Source: Chloroflexota bacterium (GTDB lineage Bacteria > Chloroflexota > Anaerolineae > Caldilineales > Caldilineaceae). Taken from it: DNA of 31,726 nucleotides. Below the pieces are notes generated by a model. The model was given only the letters and a program-made list of their open reading frames with translations. It was not told where the DNA came from and ran no database searches. Both the position numbers and the translations under genes were made by a program. This document shows, one piece after another, positions 7,866-15,402 of the stretch. Where the stretch lies: positions 1 to 31,726 of the forward strand of contig JAGWYN010000046.1 in NCBI GenBank assembly GCA_018969295.1, given 5' to 3'. Numbering within the stretch: position 1 is the first letter of the stretch; every line of letters starts with the position of its first letter.

Positions 7866-10039
7866 GGTGGTCTGTGGCTCGTCTGCGCCAGTTCTACACC
7901 GAATTCAGCGGGCTGCTCGCCCTGCTGCTGCTTTTCAGCACGTTTCGCCTGTTTGCGATTCTGCTCTTTCGTCCGGGGGGCTTCTTCGCCGACAACTCGG
8001 ACTACGACTTCTACAGCGCCTGGGGGCTGACCCAGGTGGCGATGGGCTACACGACCTTTGAGACGCTCTGGACCGCCTATCCGCCGCTGTTTCCGGCGGC
8101 CATGCTGCCTGTCTTCGAGTGGTCCAGCCGGATTCCCCCTTGGGTGGAGCCGCGTCTGTTTTTCCATCTGCTTTTTGGCGCGCTGCTGCTGCTCTTTGAG
8201 ATCGCCAACCTGCTCTTGATCTATCGTCTGGCGTGGCGTCTGGAGGAGGAGGCAGGGGGGCAGCCTGCGGGGGCGGCGCTGCGGGCTGCGGTTTTCTATG
8301 CGCTGCTTTTTGCGCCGGTCTACACGCTGCTGGGCTGGTTTGAGGCCATGCCCCTCTTTTTTTTGTTGTGGGGGTTGGATCTGCTGTTGAGTCGGCGGCG
8401 CGGGGGGTGGCTGGCCAGTGCGGTGGCGGCGGCGTTGGGCTTTCTGGTCAAGCTGACGCCTGTGCTGCTGGTACCGGTGGCGGTGCGCTGGTTCGGCGCC
8501 AGGCTCAGCCTGGCAGGGCTCCGCGACGAGTGGTTTCGGCGGGCCGCGGCCGGGAACCTGCTTCGGCCGGCGCTGTATGGGCTGGTCTTTGTAGGGGTGA
8601 CGGTGGGGGTGGGGCTGCCGCTGGCGCGCTTCAACCTGGAGCTGGTGTTGAGCAGTTTTACGGTCAACACCCTGCGCCCGCCCTGGCAGAGTATCTGGGC
8701 GTTGTGGGAGGGCTACTACGGCTTTGGGCTGGTGCCGGTCGACATGCGCAACCTGTCCGGCCTGCGGGCAGGGGGGCAGTGGACTTCCAGCCTGCCTTGG
8801 GGGGCGATCACGGCTGGCTTTGGGGTGATCTATCTCTGGCTGTACACCCGGCGCTACGACTGGAACCGGCTGCGCACGCCGGTTGCTTTCACGGGGATCA
8901 GCGTGATCTGGCTTTTTTTGTACAGCAAGGGGTGGAGCCCGCAGTTTGTGGTCTGGGTGTTGGCGTTTCTGGTGCTGCTGCGCGCCGACCTGGTGGGGGT
9001 CTGGCTGGCGGTGCTGCTCACGGCGCTCAATCTGGTGGAGAGCCAGGTTTTTCTGATTCTGCTGCCCGGGGAGCGCTGGATTTTGGTGACGACGGTGCTG
9101 GCGCGCACGCTGCTGCTGCTGGCGATCGCTGTGGAGTTTGCCGGCCAGATCTGGCCGCAGGCCGGGCACTGGCTGCGGCAGCTCTCGGTCGGGGGGGTGG
9201 CGGCGGTGACGGTAGGGCTGCTGGTTGTGTTGGGCGTGGGTGCGCCGCAGGCGGCCCATGCCTATCAGCAGCGAAGGCTGGCGGAACACCCCTGCCGGGC
9301 GACCCTCGAACAGCTGCAAGCAGAGGCGGGCGGGCTGACGCGCACGCTCCTGATGGCGGACAGCGCGCTCTGGCGCGAGCTCTATCCCTGGCTGCAGGGC
9401 CACTATCGGGTGGCGGTCGTCGACGGCTACACCCCCGACGACCGCCCGTTCGAGGAGATTCAGGCGGAAAAACTGGAGGCAGAGGCCCGCCGCGGGGAGT
9501 TCTGGTGGGTGGAGCTGACCCCGCCGGGAGAGGAGGCGCCGCAGTGGGCGCCGGCCGCCCAGCGGCTGTTCGCCGAGCCGGATGTCTATGCGGTCGATGT
9601 GCAGCAGCCGGACCGGTGTGTGCGGGCACGGGTGTTCCGCCTGCCGGTCGGGCCGGGGCTGGGAAAATTCGAGGGAGACCGGGGCCCGATCGAACTGCGC
9701 AGCGCCGTGTGGGGGGCTGCCCGGGCTGGGGAAATTCTGCATCTGATCTTATACTGGCAGACAGCGCAGGTGCCGTCCAGCAGCTACACGGTCTTCACCC
9801 ACCTTTTTGCGCCGGACGGCCAGAGGGTGGCACAACAGGACAACCTGCCCGTCCGGGGATTGGCGCCCACCAACACCTGGGCGGCGGGGAAGCCGGTGCG
9901 TGACCCCTATGCGCTTCAGCTGCCGGCGGGGCTGGCCGCAGGTCGCTACACGCTGAAGGTCGGTCTGTACGACGCGGCGGGACAGCGGCTGACCGTGGGC
10001 GGTGCCGATGCGATCGAATTGTCTGTGGATATACAGTGA
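7862..10039 (+). CDS. GT-C type membrane glycosyltransferase (GT87/DUF2029-like)
   Basis: A 725-residue polytopic membrane protein. The first extracytoplasmic loop contains acidic residues (ADNSDYDFYSAWG, about 40-55), where GT-C enzymes hold the Asp that binds the polyprenyl-phosphate sugar donor. About ten further hydrophobic helices follow up to residue 470. A soluble part at 480-600 is followed by a C-terminal beta-rich domain (about 600-725: LHLILYWQT, YTVFTHLFAPDGQRVAQQDN, LPAGLAAGRYTLKVGLYD). The same kind of domain ends the next gene. The protein probably transfers a sugar to lipid-linked glycan outside the membrane; donor and acceptor are unknown. The ATG at 7862 is in an ATGA overlap with the preceding stop. 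Confidence 0.75.
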   Translation: MRWSVARLRQFYTEFSGLLALLLLFSTFRLFAILLFRPGGFFADNSDYDFYSAWGLTQVAMGYTTFETLWTAYPPLFPAAMLPVFEWSSRIPPWVEPRLFFHLLFGALLLLFEIANLLLIYRLAWRLEEEAGGQPAGAALRAAVFYALLFAPVYTLLGWFEAMPLFFLLWGLDLLLSRRRGGWLASAVAAALGFLVKLTPVLLVPVAVRWFGARLSLAGLRDEWFRRAAAGNLLRPALYGLVFVGVTVGVGLPLARFNLELVLSSFTVNTLRPPWQSIWALWEGYYGFGLVPVDMRNLSGLRAGGQWTSSLPWGAITAGFGVIYLWLYTRRYDWNRLRTPVAFTGISVIWLFLYSKGWSPQFVVWVLAFLVLLRADLVGVWLAVLLTALNLVESQVFLILLPGERWILVTTVLARTLLLLAIAVEFAGQIWPQAGHWLRQLSVGGVAAVTVGLLVVLGVGAPQAAHAYQQRRLAEHPCRATLEQLQAEAGGLTRTLLMADSALWRELYPWLQGHYRVAVVDGYTPDDRPFEEIQAEKLEAEARRGEFWWVELTPPGEEAPQWAPAAQRLFAEPDVYAVDVQQPDRCVRARVFRLPVGPGLGKFEGDRGPIELRSAVWGAARAGEILHLILYWQTAQVPSSSYTVFTHLFAPDGQRVAQQDNLPVRGLAPTNTWAAGKPVRDPYALQLPAGLAAGRYTLKVGLYDAAGQRLTVGGADAIELSVDIQ

Positions 10040-10043
10040 CAGG

Positions 10044-12398
10044 ATGCAACGGAACAGACGCGACCTTCTTCCCAAAGACCGCAGCACAGCCTTTTTGATC
10101 TTTGGCTTTCTGCTGGCCTGCGCGATGTTCACCTATACGGGCCGGATCGACAGCAGCGATGGGCTTTCGACCTTTGCCACCGCAGAAAATTGGGTGCGTC
10201 GGGGCGCGCTGGACAACAACCAGCTGTTGTGGATGGGGAACCAGCAGGGCAACATCGGGCCGGACGGCAACCTGTACACCCGCAAGGGGCTGGGGATGGT
10301 TCTGCTGGCCGCGCCGCTGGTCTGGGCGGCCAGTGTCTGGCCCCAGATCGGGCTGGTTCATGCTGCGCTGCTGCTCAACCCGCTGCTGACTGCCTGGACG
10401 GGGGCGTTGCTTTTTCGGACGGGGAGGCGGTTGGGCTGGTCGCGTGCGGCATCGATCGGGGGGGCGCTGCTTTTTGGACTGTTCACGATGGCGTGGCCCT
10501 ACACGCAGACCTTTTTCAGCGACCCGGTCAGCGGCTGGGGGCTGTTGGCCGCAGCTTATGGGCTGCTCGCCTACGGCCAGTCCGGGCGGAAACTGTACCT
10601 GCTGGGGGCGGGGCTGGCCTGGGCGATTGCCTATCTGACCCGCACGCTCACGCTGGTGACCTTGCCGCTCTATGCGGTGGGGCTGTGGCTGGTGCTGCCG
10701 CCGGTTGGGCAGACGGGCCCCGGCCTGGAGTGGCTGCGCCAGCGGTTCTGGGGCTACTGGCGGCCGGTGGTGGCGGTGGCGCTGCCGGTGGTGGGGGCTG
10801 GTTTGCTCTCGCTCTGGTGGAACTGGGTGCGTTTTGGGGATGTTTGGGACACAGGCTATGTGGAGACCGAACGGTTCAGCGGGGACTGGCTGTTTGGCCT
10901 CTATGGCTTGACGGTCGGGCCGGCGCGCGGCGTGCTCTGGTACAACCCGGCGTTGTGGCTGGCGCTGCCCGGCGCGTTCTGGTTCTGGCGCCACCAGCGT
11001 CGGCTGCTGCTGCCCCTCCTGGCGCTGGTGGCCCTCTACTTTGGCATCTACGCCAAATGGTATATGTGGCACGGTGGCTACAGCTGGGGCCCCCGTTTTG
11101 TCGTGCCGACGGTGCCTTTTCTCTGTTTGCTGGCGCTGCCGGGCTGGTGCTGGCTGTTCGACCGGGGCTGGGGAGGGAAAGCGGCCGGTGTGCTGCTGCT
11201 GCTGCTCTCGTTGGCGGTGCAGCTGCTGGGGCTGCTGGTGCCCTATGGGCTGGTGCAGGAACGGCTGGCCGAGTGGGTGCAGCCGCTCTTTGCCGCGGTC
11301 ACCTTCACCGAGTGGCGCTATTCCCCCCTGCTGCTGCAAGGGAGCCTGGTCAACGCAGCGACGGTGCAGCTGGCGTGGTGGCGCGGGGCGGCCGGCTGGG
11401 CTGTGGTCGACTGGGCTGTGGTCGACTGGCTGGCGCTGGCGGTGACTGCGATCGGCCTGCTGGCCGGCGGGGTGCTGCTGGCCCAGCAGCTGCGCAGCGT
11501 GGACGCCGACGACACCGACGACCGGCTTCGCCACTGGCTCTACGGCAGCGCCCTGACCGTGCTGACCGTAGGGCTGCTGACCCACTATGCGGCCGCGCTG
11601 GCCGACCCGACCTTGCAGCAGGTGGCCGAGCGGATCCGCAGCGCAGAGCAGCCGGAGGATGCGATCCTGCTGCTGCAGCCGGAGCAGACGCAGGCGTTTG
11701 CCAACCTGTACCGCGGCCGGCTGCCGGTGTACGGCGAGTTCGAGCTGCCAGCGCAGGCAGGGGCCCAGCCTGCGCTGCTGGAGCGGCTGCGCAGCACCTA
11801 CACCCGGCTCTGGGTCGTGCCCGACGTTTTGCCGGTGGAACAGTCGGGCTGGGAGCGCCCGCTGCGCACGCAAGATTTTTTGCTGGCCGAAGACCGTGTG
11901 GCGGGGGAGGCTGTGCAGCGGCTGGCGCTGTACGCGCTGCAGCCCGCTGCAGCGCTGGTCGAGAATGGATTGGGTGCGCTTTGGGGGGACCCCGCCCGGC
12001 TGCCGGTGGACGAAAACAACGGCTGGATCCGTCTGCGCGGCTATGCGTTGACCCCCGCCGCCGAGCCGGGCGGCCACATCCTGCTGACGTTGCACTGGCA
12101 AAGCCTGCGGGCGGTCGAACGGGACTATCAGGTCTTTGTCCACCTGCTCGATGCGGGCGGCAACAAAGTGGCCCAGCGCGACGGCCAGCCGGTGCAGTGG
12201 ATGCGCCCGACCCGCAGCTGGCGGCCGGGCGAAGAGATCGTGGATCGATATGGGATTTTGCTGCCAGAGACGTTGGGGGCGGGCGAATACAGGCTGGCCG
12301 TGGGCCTGTACGACCCGGCCACGGGCCAGCGGCTGGCGGTGAGCGCTGGGCCCGCCAGCTTTGCGATCGAGTTGGGCCCAGTACGGGTAAAAGAATAG
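10044..12398 (+). CDS. GT-C type membrane glycosyltransferase (PMT/GT39-like) with C-terminal domain
   Basis: A 784-residue polytopic membrane protein. The N-terminus has one helix, then an extracytoplasmic loop with GRIDSSDGLSTFATAENW, where the acidic pair fits the GT-C donor-binding site. YTRKGLGMVLLAAPL and about ten hydrophobic segments follow to near residue 530. Residues 540-660 are soluble, and 660-784 form a beta-rich domain (HILLTLHWQS, YQVFVHLLDAGGNKVAQRD, LGAGEYRLAVGLYDP) closely resembling the end of the preceding glycosyltransferase. The start chosen is ATG 10044, four bases after the previous stop; an upstream in-frame start at 10002 would lie inside that gene. Substrate unknown; probably works on the same surface polysaccharide. 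Confidence 0.75.
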   Translation: MQRNRRDLLPKDRSTAFLIFGFLLACAMFTYTGRIDSSDGLSTFATAENWVRRGALDNNQLLWMGNQQGNIGPDGNLYTRKGLGMVLLAAPLVWAASVWPQIGLVHAALLLNPLLTAWTGALLFRTGRRLGWSRAASIGGALLFGLFTMAWPYTQTFFSDPVSGWGLLAAAYGLLAYGQSGRKLYLLGAGLAWAIAYLTRTLTLVTLPLYAVGLWLVLPPVGQTGPGLEWLRQRFWGYWRPVVAVALPVVGAGLLSLWWNWVRFGDVWDTGYVETERFSGDWLFGLYGLTVGPARGVLWYNPALWLALPGAFWFWRHQRRLLLPLLALVALYFGIYAKWYMWHGGYSWGPRFVVPTVPFLCLLALPGWCWLFDRGWGGKAAGVLLLLLSLAVQLLGLLVPYGLVQERLAEWVQPLFAAVTFTEWRYSPLLLQGSLVNAATVQLAWWRGAAGWAVVDWAVVDWLALAVTAIGLLAGGVLLAQQLRSVDADDTDDRLRHWLYGSALTVLTVGLLTHYAAALADPTLQQVAERIRSAEQPEDAILLLQPEQTQAFANLYRGRLPVYGEFELPAQAGAQPALLERLRSTYTRLWVVPDVLPVEQSGWERPLRTQDFLLAEDRVAGEAVQRLALYALQPAAALVENGLGALWGDPARLPVDENNGWIRLRGYALTPAAEPGGHILLTLHWQSLRAVERDYQVFVHLLDAGGNKVAQRDGQPVQWMRPTRSWRPGEEIVDRYGILLPETLGAGEYRLAVGLYDPATGQRLAVSAGPASFAIELGPVRVKE
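11396..11425 (+). repeat. 15-base tandem duplication in the glycosyltransferase gene
   Basis: The unit CTGGGCTGTGGTCGA occurs twice in a row (11396-11410, 11411-11425), giving WAVVDWAVVD in the protein. It keeps the frame and looks like a recent duplication. Confidence 0.9.
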
Positions 12399-12436
12399 AT
12401 GGAGACCCCCGTCGATTCAAGCAAGGGACCGATGCA

Positions 12437-13207
12437 GTGACAAAATCAATTCAGACCCATGACCTGGGGAGGCACGGTGTAGGCTGTCGGCGGTGGGCGC
12501 TCTGGTGGACGCTGGGGGCTGTGCTGCTGCTGGCTGGCTGCGGCGAGCCGGAGCGGCCGGCTCCCCTGCCAACGCCGCCCGCCACCCCGACCTCCTCTGT
12601 CGACAGAGCTGCCCCCCTTCCGGTGGAGACGCTGCCGGTCCGTGTCGCACTCCCCGTCCAGCCGACAGGCCTGCTGGCGACCCCCACCGTCTCTGTGCTG
12701 GCGGTGGATCAGGAGGGAAGCCTGTGCGACCTCGACTACGACCTGGACCTGGCCGGCTACCCGGACCTGTACCGGACCCTGGGGTGTCCGGTGGCGGGCA
12801 GCAGCAGCGCGCCGGTCGCCATCAACGAATTTGGCAAGGGCCCGAGCTACGACCGTTTCATGCTCTGGGTCAGCGAACGTCGGCAGATCTATGTGTTGTT
12901 GGCGGACCGGAGCTGGCAGGCCTACCGGGACAGCTGGGAAGAAGGGCAGCCCGAGCTTTCGTGCAACCCTTTGGAGGTGTCGCCTTCGTCGCCGCCGCTG
13001 CCGCGGCGCGGCTTTGGCCAGCTCTGGTGTTCGGTGGCGGGTTTGCAGCAGGCCTTGGGGGTGATCGAGCGTGAGGAGCGGCTCTGTCAGCACGCAGTGA
13101 TGCAGCCCTTCGAGCGGGGGGAACTGCTGGCCTGTTTTGAAGACGCCACGATCCGTTATTTTACGTTGTTCAGCGAGGGAACGTGGCAGCTGTTGACCGT
13201 GCAGTAG
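12437..13207 (+). CDS. putative lipoprotein with C-terminal LGCP-type domain
   Basis: A 256-residue exported protein. A hydrophobic stretch ends in the lipobox LLLAGC with the lipidated Cys at residue 35, so it should be anchored on the outside of the membrane. Residues 36-85 are Pro/Thr-rich and probably disordered. The rest (YPDLYRTLGCPV, YDRFMLWVSERRQIYVLLAD, RRGFGQLWCSV, MQPFERGELLACFED) resembles a domain I know from uncharacterised Chloroflexota surface proteins; I assign no function. The GTG start at 12437 follows AAGGGA by nine bases. It comes 38 bases after the glycosyltransferase and is probably the last gene of the polysaccharide cluster. Confidence 0.7.
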   Translation: MTKSIQTHDLGRHGVGCRRWALWWTLGAVLLLAGCGEPERPAPLPTPPATPTSSVDRAAPLPVETLPVRVALPVQPTGLLATPTVSVLAVDQEGSLCDLDYDLDLAGYPDLYRTLGCPVAGSSSAPVAINEFGKGPSYDRFMLWVSERRQIYVLLADRSWQAYRDSWEEGQPELSCNPLEVSPSSPPLPRRGFGQLWCSVAGLQQALGVIEREERLCQHAVMQPFERGELLACFEDATIRYFTLFSEGTWQLLTVQ

Positions 13208-13217
13208 GAGGCGAACG

Positions 13218-13823
13218 ATGCGGGTAATTGCTGGACAGGCCAAGGGCCGCAAGCTGAGGATGGTGCCTGGGGAGAGCACACGGCCGATCACCGACCGGGC
13301 CAAGGAGGCGTTGTTCAGCATTCTGGGGGACTGGGTAGAAGAGACGCGCGTGCTCGACCTTTTTGGCGGGACAGGGGGGGTTGGGATCGAGTGTCTGAGC
13401 CGTGGGGCTCGCTGGGTCGACTTTGTCGAGCTCAATCGCAAGGCGCTCGACACGATTCGGGCGAACGTGAGCCATTGTGGGTTTGCAGAGCAGGTGACCC
13501 TGTTGTTCGGCGACGGGCTGGCCCATCTGCAGCGCTATGCAGGGGAGCCTTACGACCTGATTTTTGTGGCCCCGCCCCAGTATCAGGGGTTGTGGAGCCG
13601 AGCGCTCGCTCTGGTCGACAGCCGGCCGCAGCTGCTGGCGCGTGGGGGGAGCGTGGTGGTCCAGATCCACCCGCGTGAGGAGTTGCCGGTGGCGCTGGCA
13701 CAGCTGGTCGAATACGACCGGCGCCGGTACGGTTCGGTGCGGCTGCTTTTTTATGCAGCGGCTGCCGACCTGGCAGAAGAGGAGGCCGGGACGGACGGCG
13801 TGCTGCTGGGGGAGGCGCCATGA
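13218..13823 (+). CDS. rsmD: RsmD-like 16S rRNA (guanine966-N2)-methyltransferase
   Basis: A 201-residue SAM-dependent methyltransferase. It starts with the RsmD signature MRVIAGQAKGRKL and has RPITDRAKEALFSIL, then the SAM-binding motif VLDLFGGTGGVGIECLSRGA and the acidic FVELN. RsmD methylates G966 of 16S rRNA during 30S assembly. The catalytic [DN]PP[YF] motif reads APPQY here (residues 118-122), so the acidic/Asn residue is replaced; whether this is usual in the lineage I cannot check. AGGAGG (13206-13211) stands six bases before the ATG. Its stop overlaps the next start by ATGA, so it is translationally coupled to the regulator-like gene. Confidence 0.85.
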   Translation: MRVIAGQAKGRKLRMVPGESTRPITDRAKEALFSILGDWVEETRVLDLFGGTGGVGIECLSRGARWVDFVELNRKALDTIRANVSHCGFAEQVTLLFGDGLAHLQRYAGEPYDLIFVAPPQYQGLWSRALALVDSRPQLLARGGSVVVQIHPREELPVALAQLVEYDRRRYGSVRLLFYAAAADLAEEEAGTDGVLLGEAP

Positions 13824-15238
13824 AGGGAAGCCGGTTGTTGGCGGCGCTGGGGGCCGAGGAGGTGCGCGGCCTGTTGGGGGCGGGTGTGTCGTCGCGCGTC
13901 GCGTGGCTGCCGGCCAAGGTGGCCAAGCCTGCGTTGGCAGAGACGCTGGCCGCCATGGCGAACGCCGAGGGGGGCGTTGTGCTGCTGGGGGTGACCGCCA
14001 AAGGGGTTCCACAAAGCGAGAACGACCTGGCGGCGCTGCGCGAGCTGGTGACGGAGGCCAGCCTGCTGCCTGACCCGCCGTTGATCCTGCCCAGCCCACA
14101 GGGGGTGGCGCTGGAGGGAGGGGAGCTGATGGTGGTGCAGGTGCCGGCGGGGCTGCCCCACGTCTACACAGTGCGGGGGGTCTATCCGACCCGTACAGGG
14201 GGGCAAAACCGTCCGCTGACCACCGGAGAGCTCCGCCAGCTGTTGTTGGAGCGGGTGGAGAGCGGATTTGAAAGCCAGCCTGTGGAAGCGGCCAGCCTGG
14301 CCGACCTGGACACCGGGCGGGTCGGCCGGTATTTCAACCAGATCGGGCTGCCGCCCGACGAGGATCTGGTGGATGCCTTGTTGAGCCGCGGCTGTGTCAC
14401 CCGTCGCGGGGTGGACGGGCTGCCGGTCGACCCGCCGCTGCCCACCGTGGCGGGGCTGCTGCTCTTTGGCCAGAACCCGCAGCGCTTCTTGCGCAGCGCC
14501 GAGCTCATCTGTGTGCGGTATGCGGGCACCGAGATGGGGGACGAATTTGTGCGCCAGGAGATTGGGGGAGTGCTGGCAGATCAGGCGAGGCAGGCGGAGG
14601 CGTTCGTGGCAGGCAACATGCGTCGCGGGATGCGCATCCGCGGCATGGCGCGCGAAGAGAGCGTCGAATATCCCCTGGCGGTGGTGCGCGAAGCGATCGT
14701 CAATGCGATTGCTCACCGCGACTACAGCGTGCGGGGGGAGGGGATCCGGCTGTTGATGTTCGGCGACCGCATCGAGGTCTACAGCCCGGGGCGTCTGCCC
14801 GGCCATGTGACGGTAGAGAACATCAAAGACGAGCGCTACAGCCGCAATGCGGCGCTGGTAGCGGTGCTGACCGACCTGGGCTATATCGAACGGCTGGGCT
14901 ATGGCGTGGACCGGATGCTGGCGGCCATGCAGGAGGCGGGGTTGCCGGCGCCGGAATTTGTCGAAACGGCGGCTGGCTTTCGGGTCACGCTGCGGGGGGA
15001 GGGGCTGGTGAGCAGCCACCCGCAGCAGGAGCGCTGGCCCCATGCTTCTCTCAACGAGCGCCAGGAGGCGGCGCTGGCCTTTGTGCAGACCCACGGACGC
15101 ATCGCCAACAGCGACCTGCAGGCGCTGGCCCCCGACGTGCATGCCGAGACGATCCGCCGCGATCTGGCTGACCTGGTCGACCAGAACCTGCTGATCCGGA
15201 TTGGCAGCAAACGGGCCACCTATTATATCCTGAAATAA
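13820..15238 (+). CDS. AlbA_2/Schlafen-type putative DNA-binding protein with HATPase and winged-helix domains
   Basis: A 472-residue protein of the RecG-like predicted transcriptional regulator group. The N-terminal 130 residues carry the AlbA_2 pattern (AETLAAMANAEGGVVLLGV). A middle linker includes VAGLLLFGQNPQRFL. Residues about 280-380 match the C-terminal ATP-binding part of this family (REAIVNAIAHRDYS, GDRIEVYSPGRLPG, GYGVDRMLAAM). The last 60 residues look like a winged helix (NSDLQALAPDVHAETIRRDL). Such proteins are generally taken as DNA-binding regulators, but few have been studied. It is coupled to rsmD and is the last gene before the cas operon, 164 bases from cas3, so a role in cas regulation is possible but unproven. 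Confidence 0.75.
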   Translation: MKGSRLLAALGAEEVRGLLGAGVSSRVAWLPAKVAKPALAETLAAMANAEGGVVLLGVTAKGVPQSENDLAALRELVTEASLLPDPPLILPSPQGVALEGGELMVVQVPAGLPHVYTVRGVYPTRTGGQNRPLTTGELRQLLLERVESGFESQPVEAASLADLDTGRVGRYFNQIGLPPDEDLVDALLSRGCVTRRGVDGLPVDPPLPTVAGLLLFGQNPQRFLRSAELICVRYAGTEMGDEFVRQEIGGVLADQARQAEAFVAGNMRRGMRIRGMAREESVEYPLAVVREAIVNAIAHRDYSVRGEGIRLLMFGDRIEVYSPGRLPGHVTVENIKDERYSRNAALVAVLTDLGYIERLGYGVDRMLAAMQEAGLPAPEFVETAAGFRVTLRGEGLVSSHPQQERWPHASLNERQEAALAFVQTHGRIANSDLQALAPDVHAETIRRDLADLVDQNLLIRIGSKRATYYILK

Positions 15239-15252
15239 GCCCCTCCGGGCTT
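15237..15252 (+). terminator. short hairpin after the regulator gene
   Basis: AAGCCC (15237-15242) pairs with GGGCTT (15247-15252) around CTCC, directly at the stop codon. The following T stretch is only three bases, so termination would be weak. Confidence 0.4.
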
Positions 15253-15402
15253 TGGCATTTCAACAGTTCTTCTGAAAAAGTTCCTCACAACTGAGGAGGA
15301 CAGCAGGCCGCCCGTTGTGGCAAGATCGACACATGTCGGTCGGAGGCCAGTTGCTGCGGGCCTTTGGGGCCGCTGGGGTCTTCACACAGGAGAAGCGCAG
15401 CC
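15253..15402 (+). promoter_or_regulatory. cas operon upstream region with a perfect inverted repeat
   Basis: This 150-base gap must hold the cas promoter unless transcription comes through from rsmD. I see no convincing -10/-35 pair. A perfect 6-base inverted repeat, TCCTCA (15282-15287) and TGAGGA (15292-15297) around CAAC, could be an operator or an RNA hairpin. AGGAG at 15388-15392 is the ribosome binding site of cas3. Confidence 0.4.
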
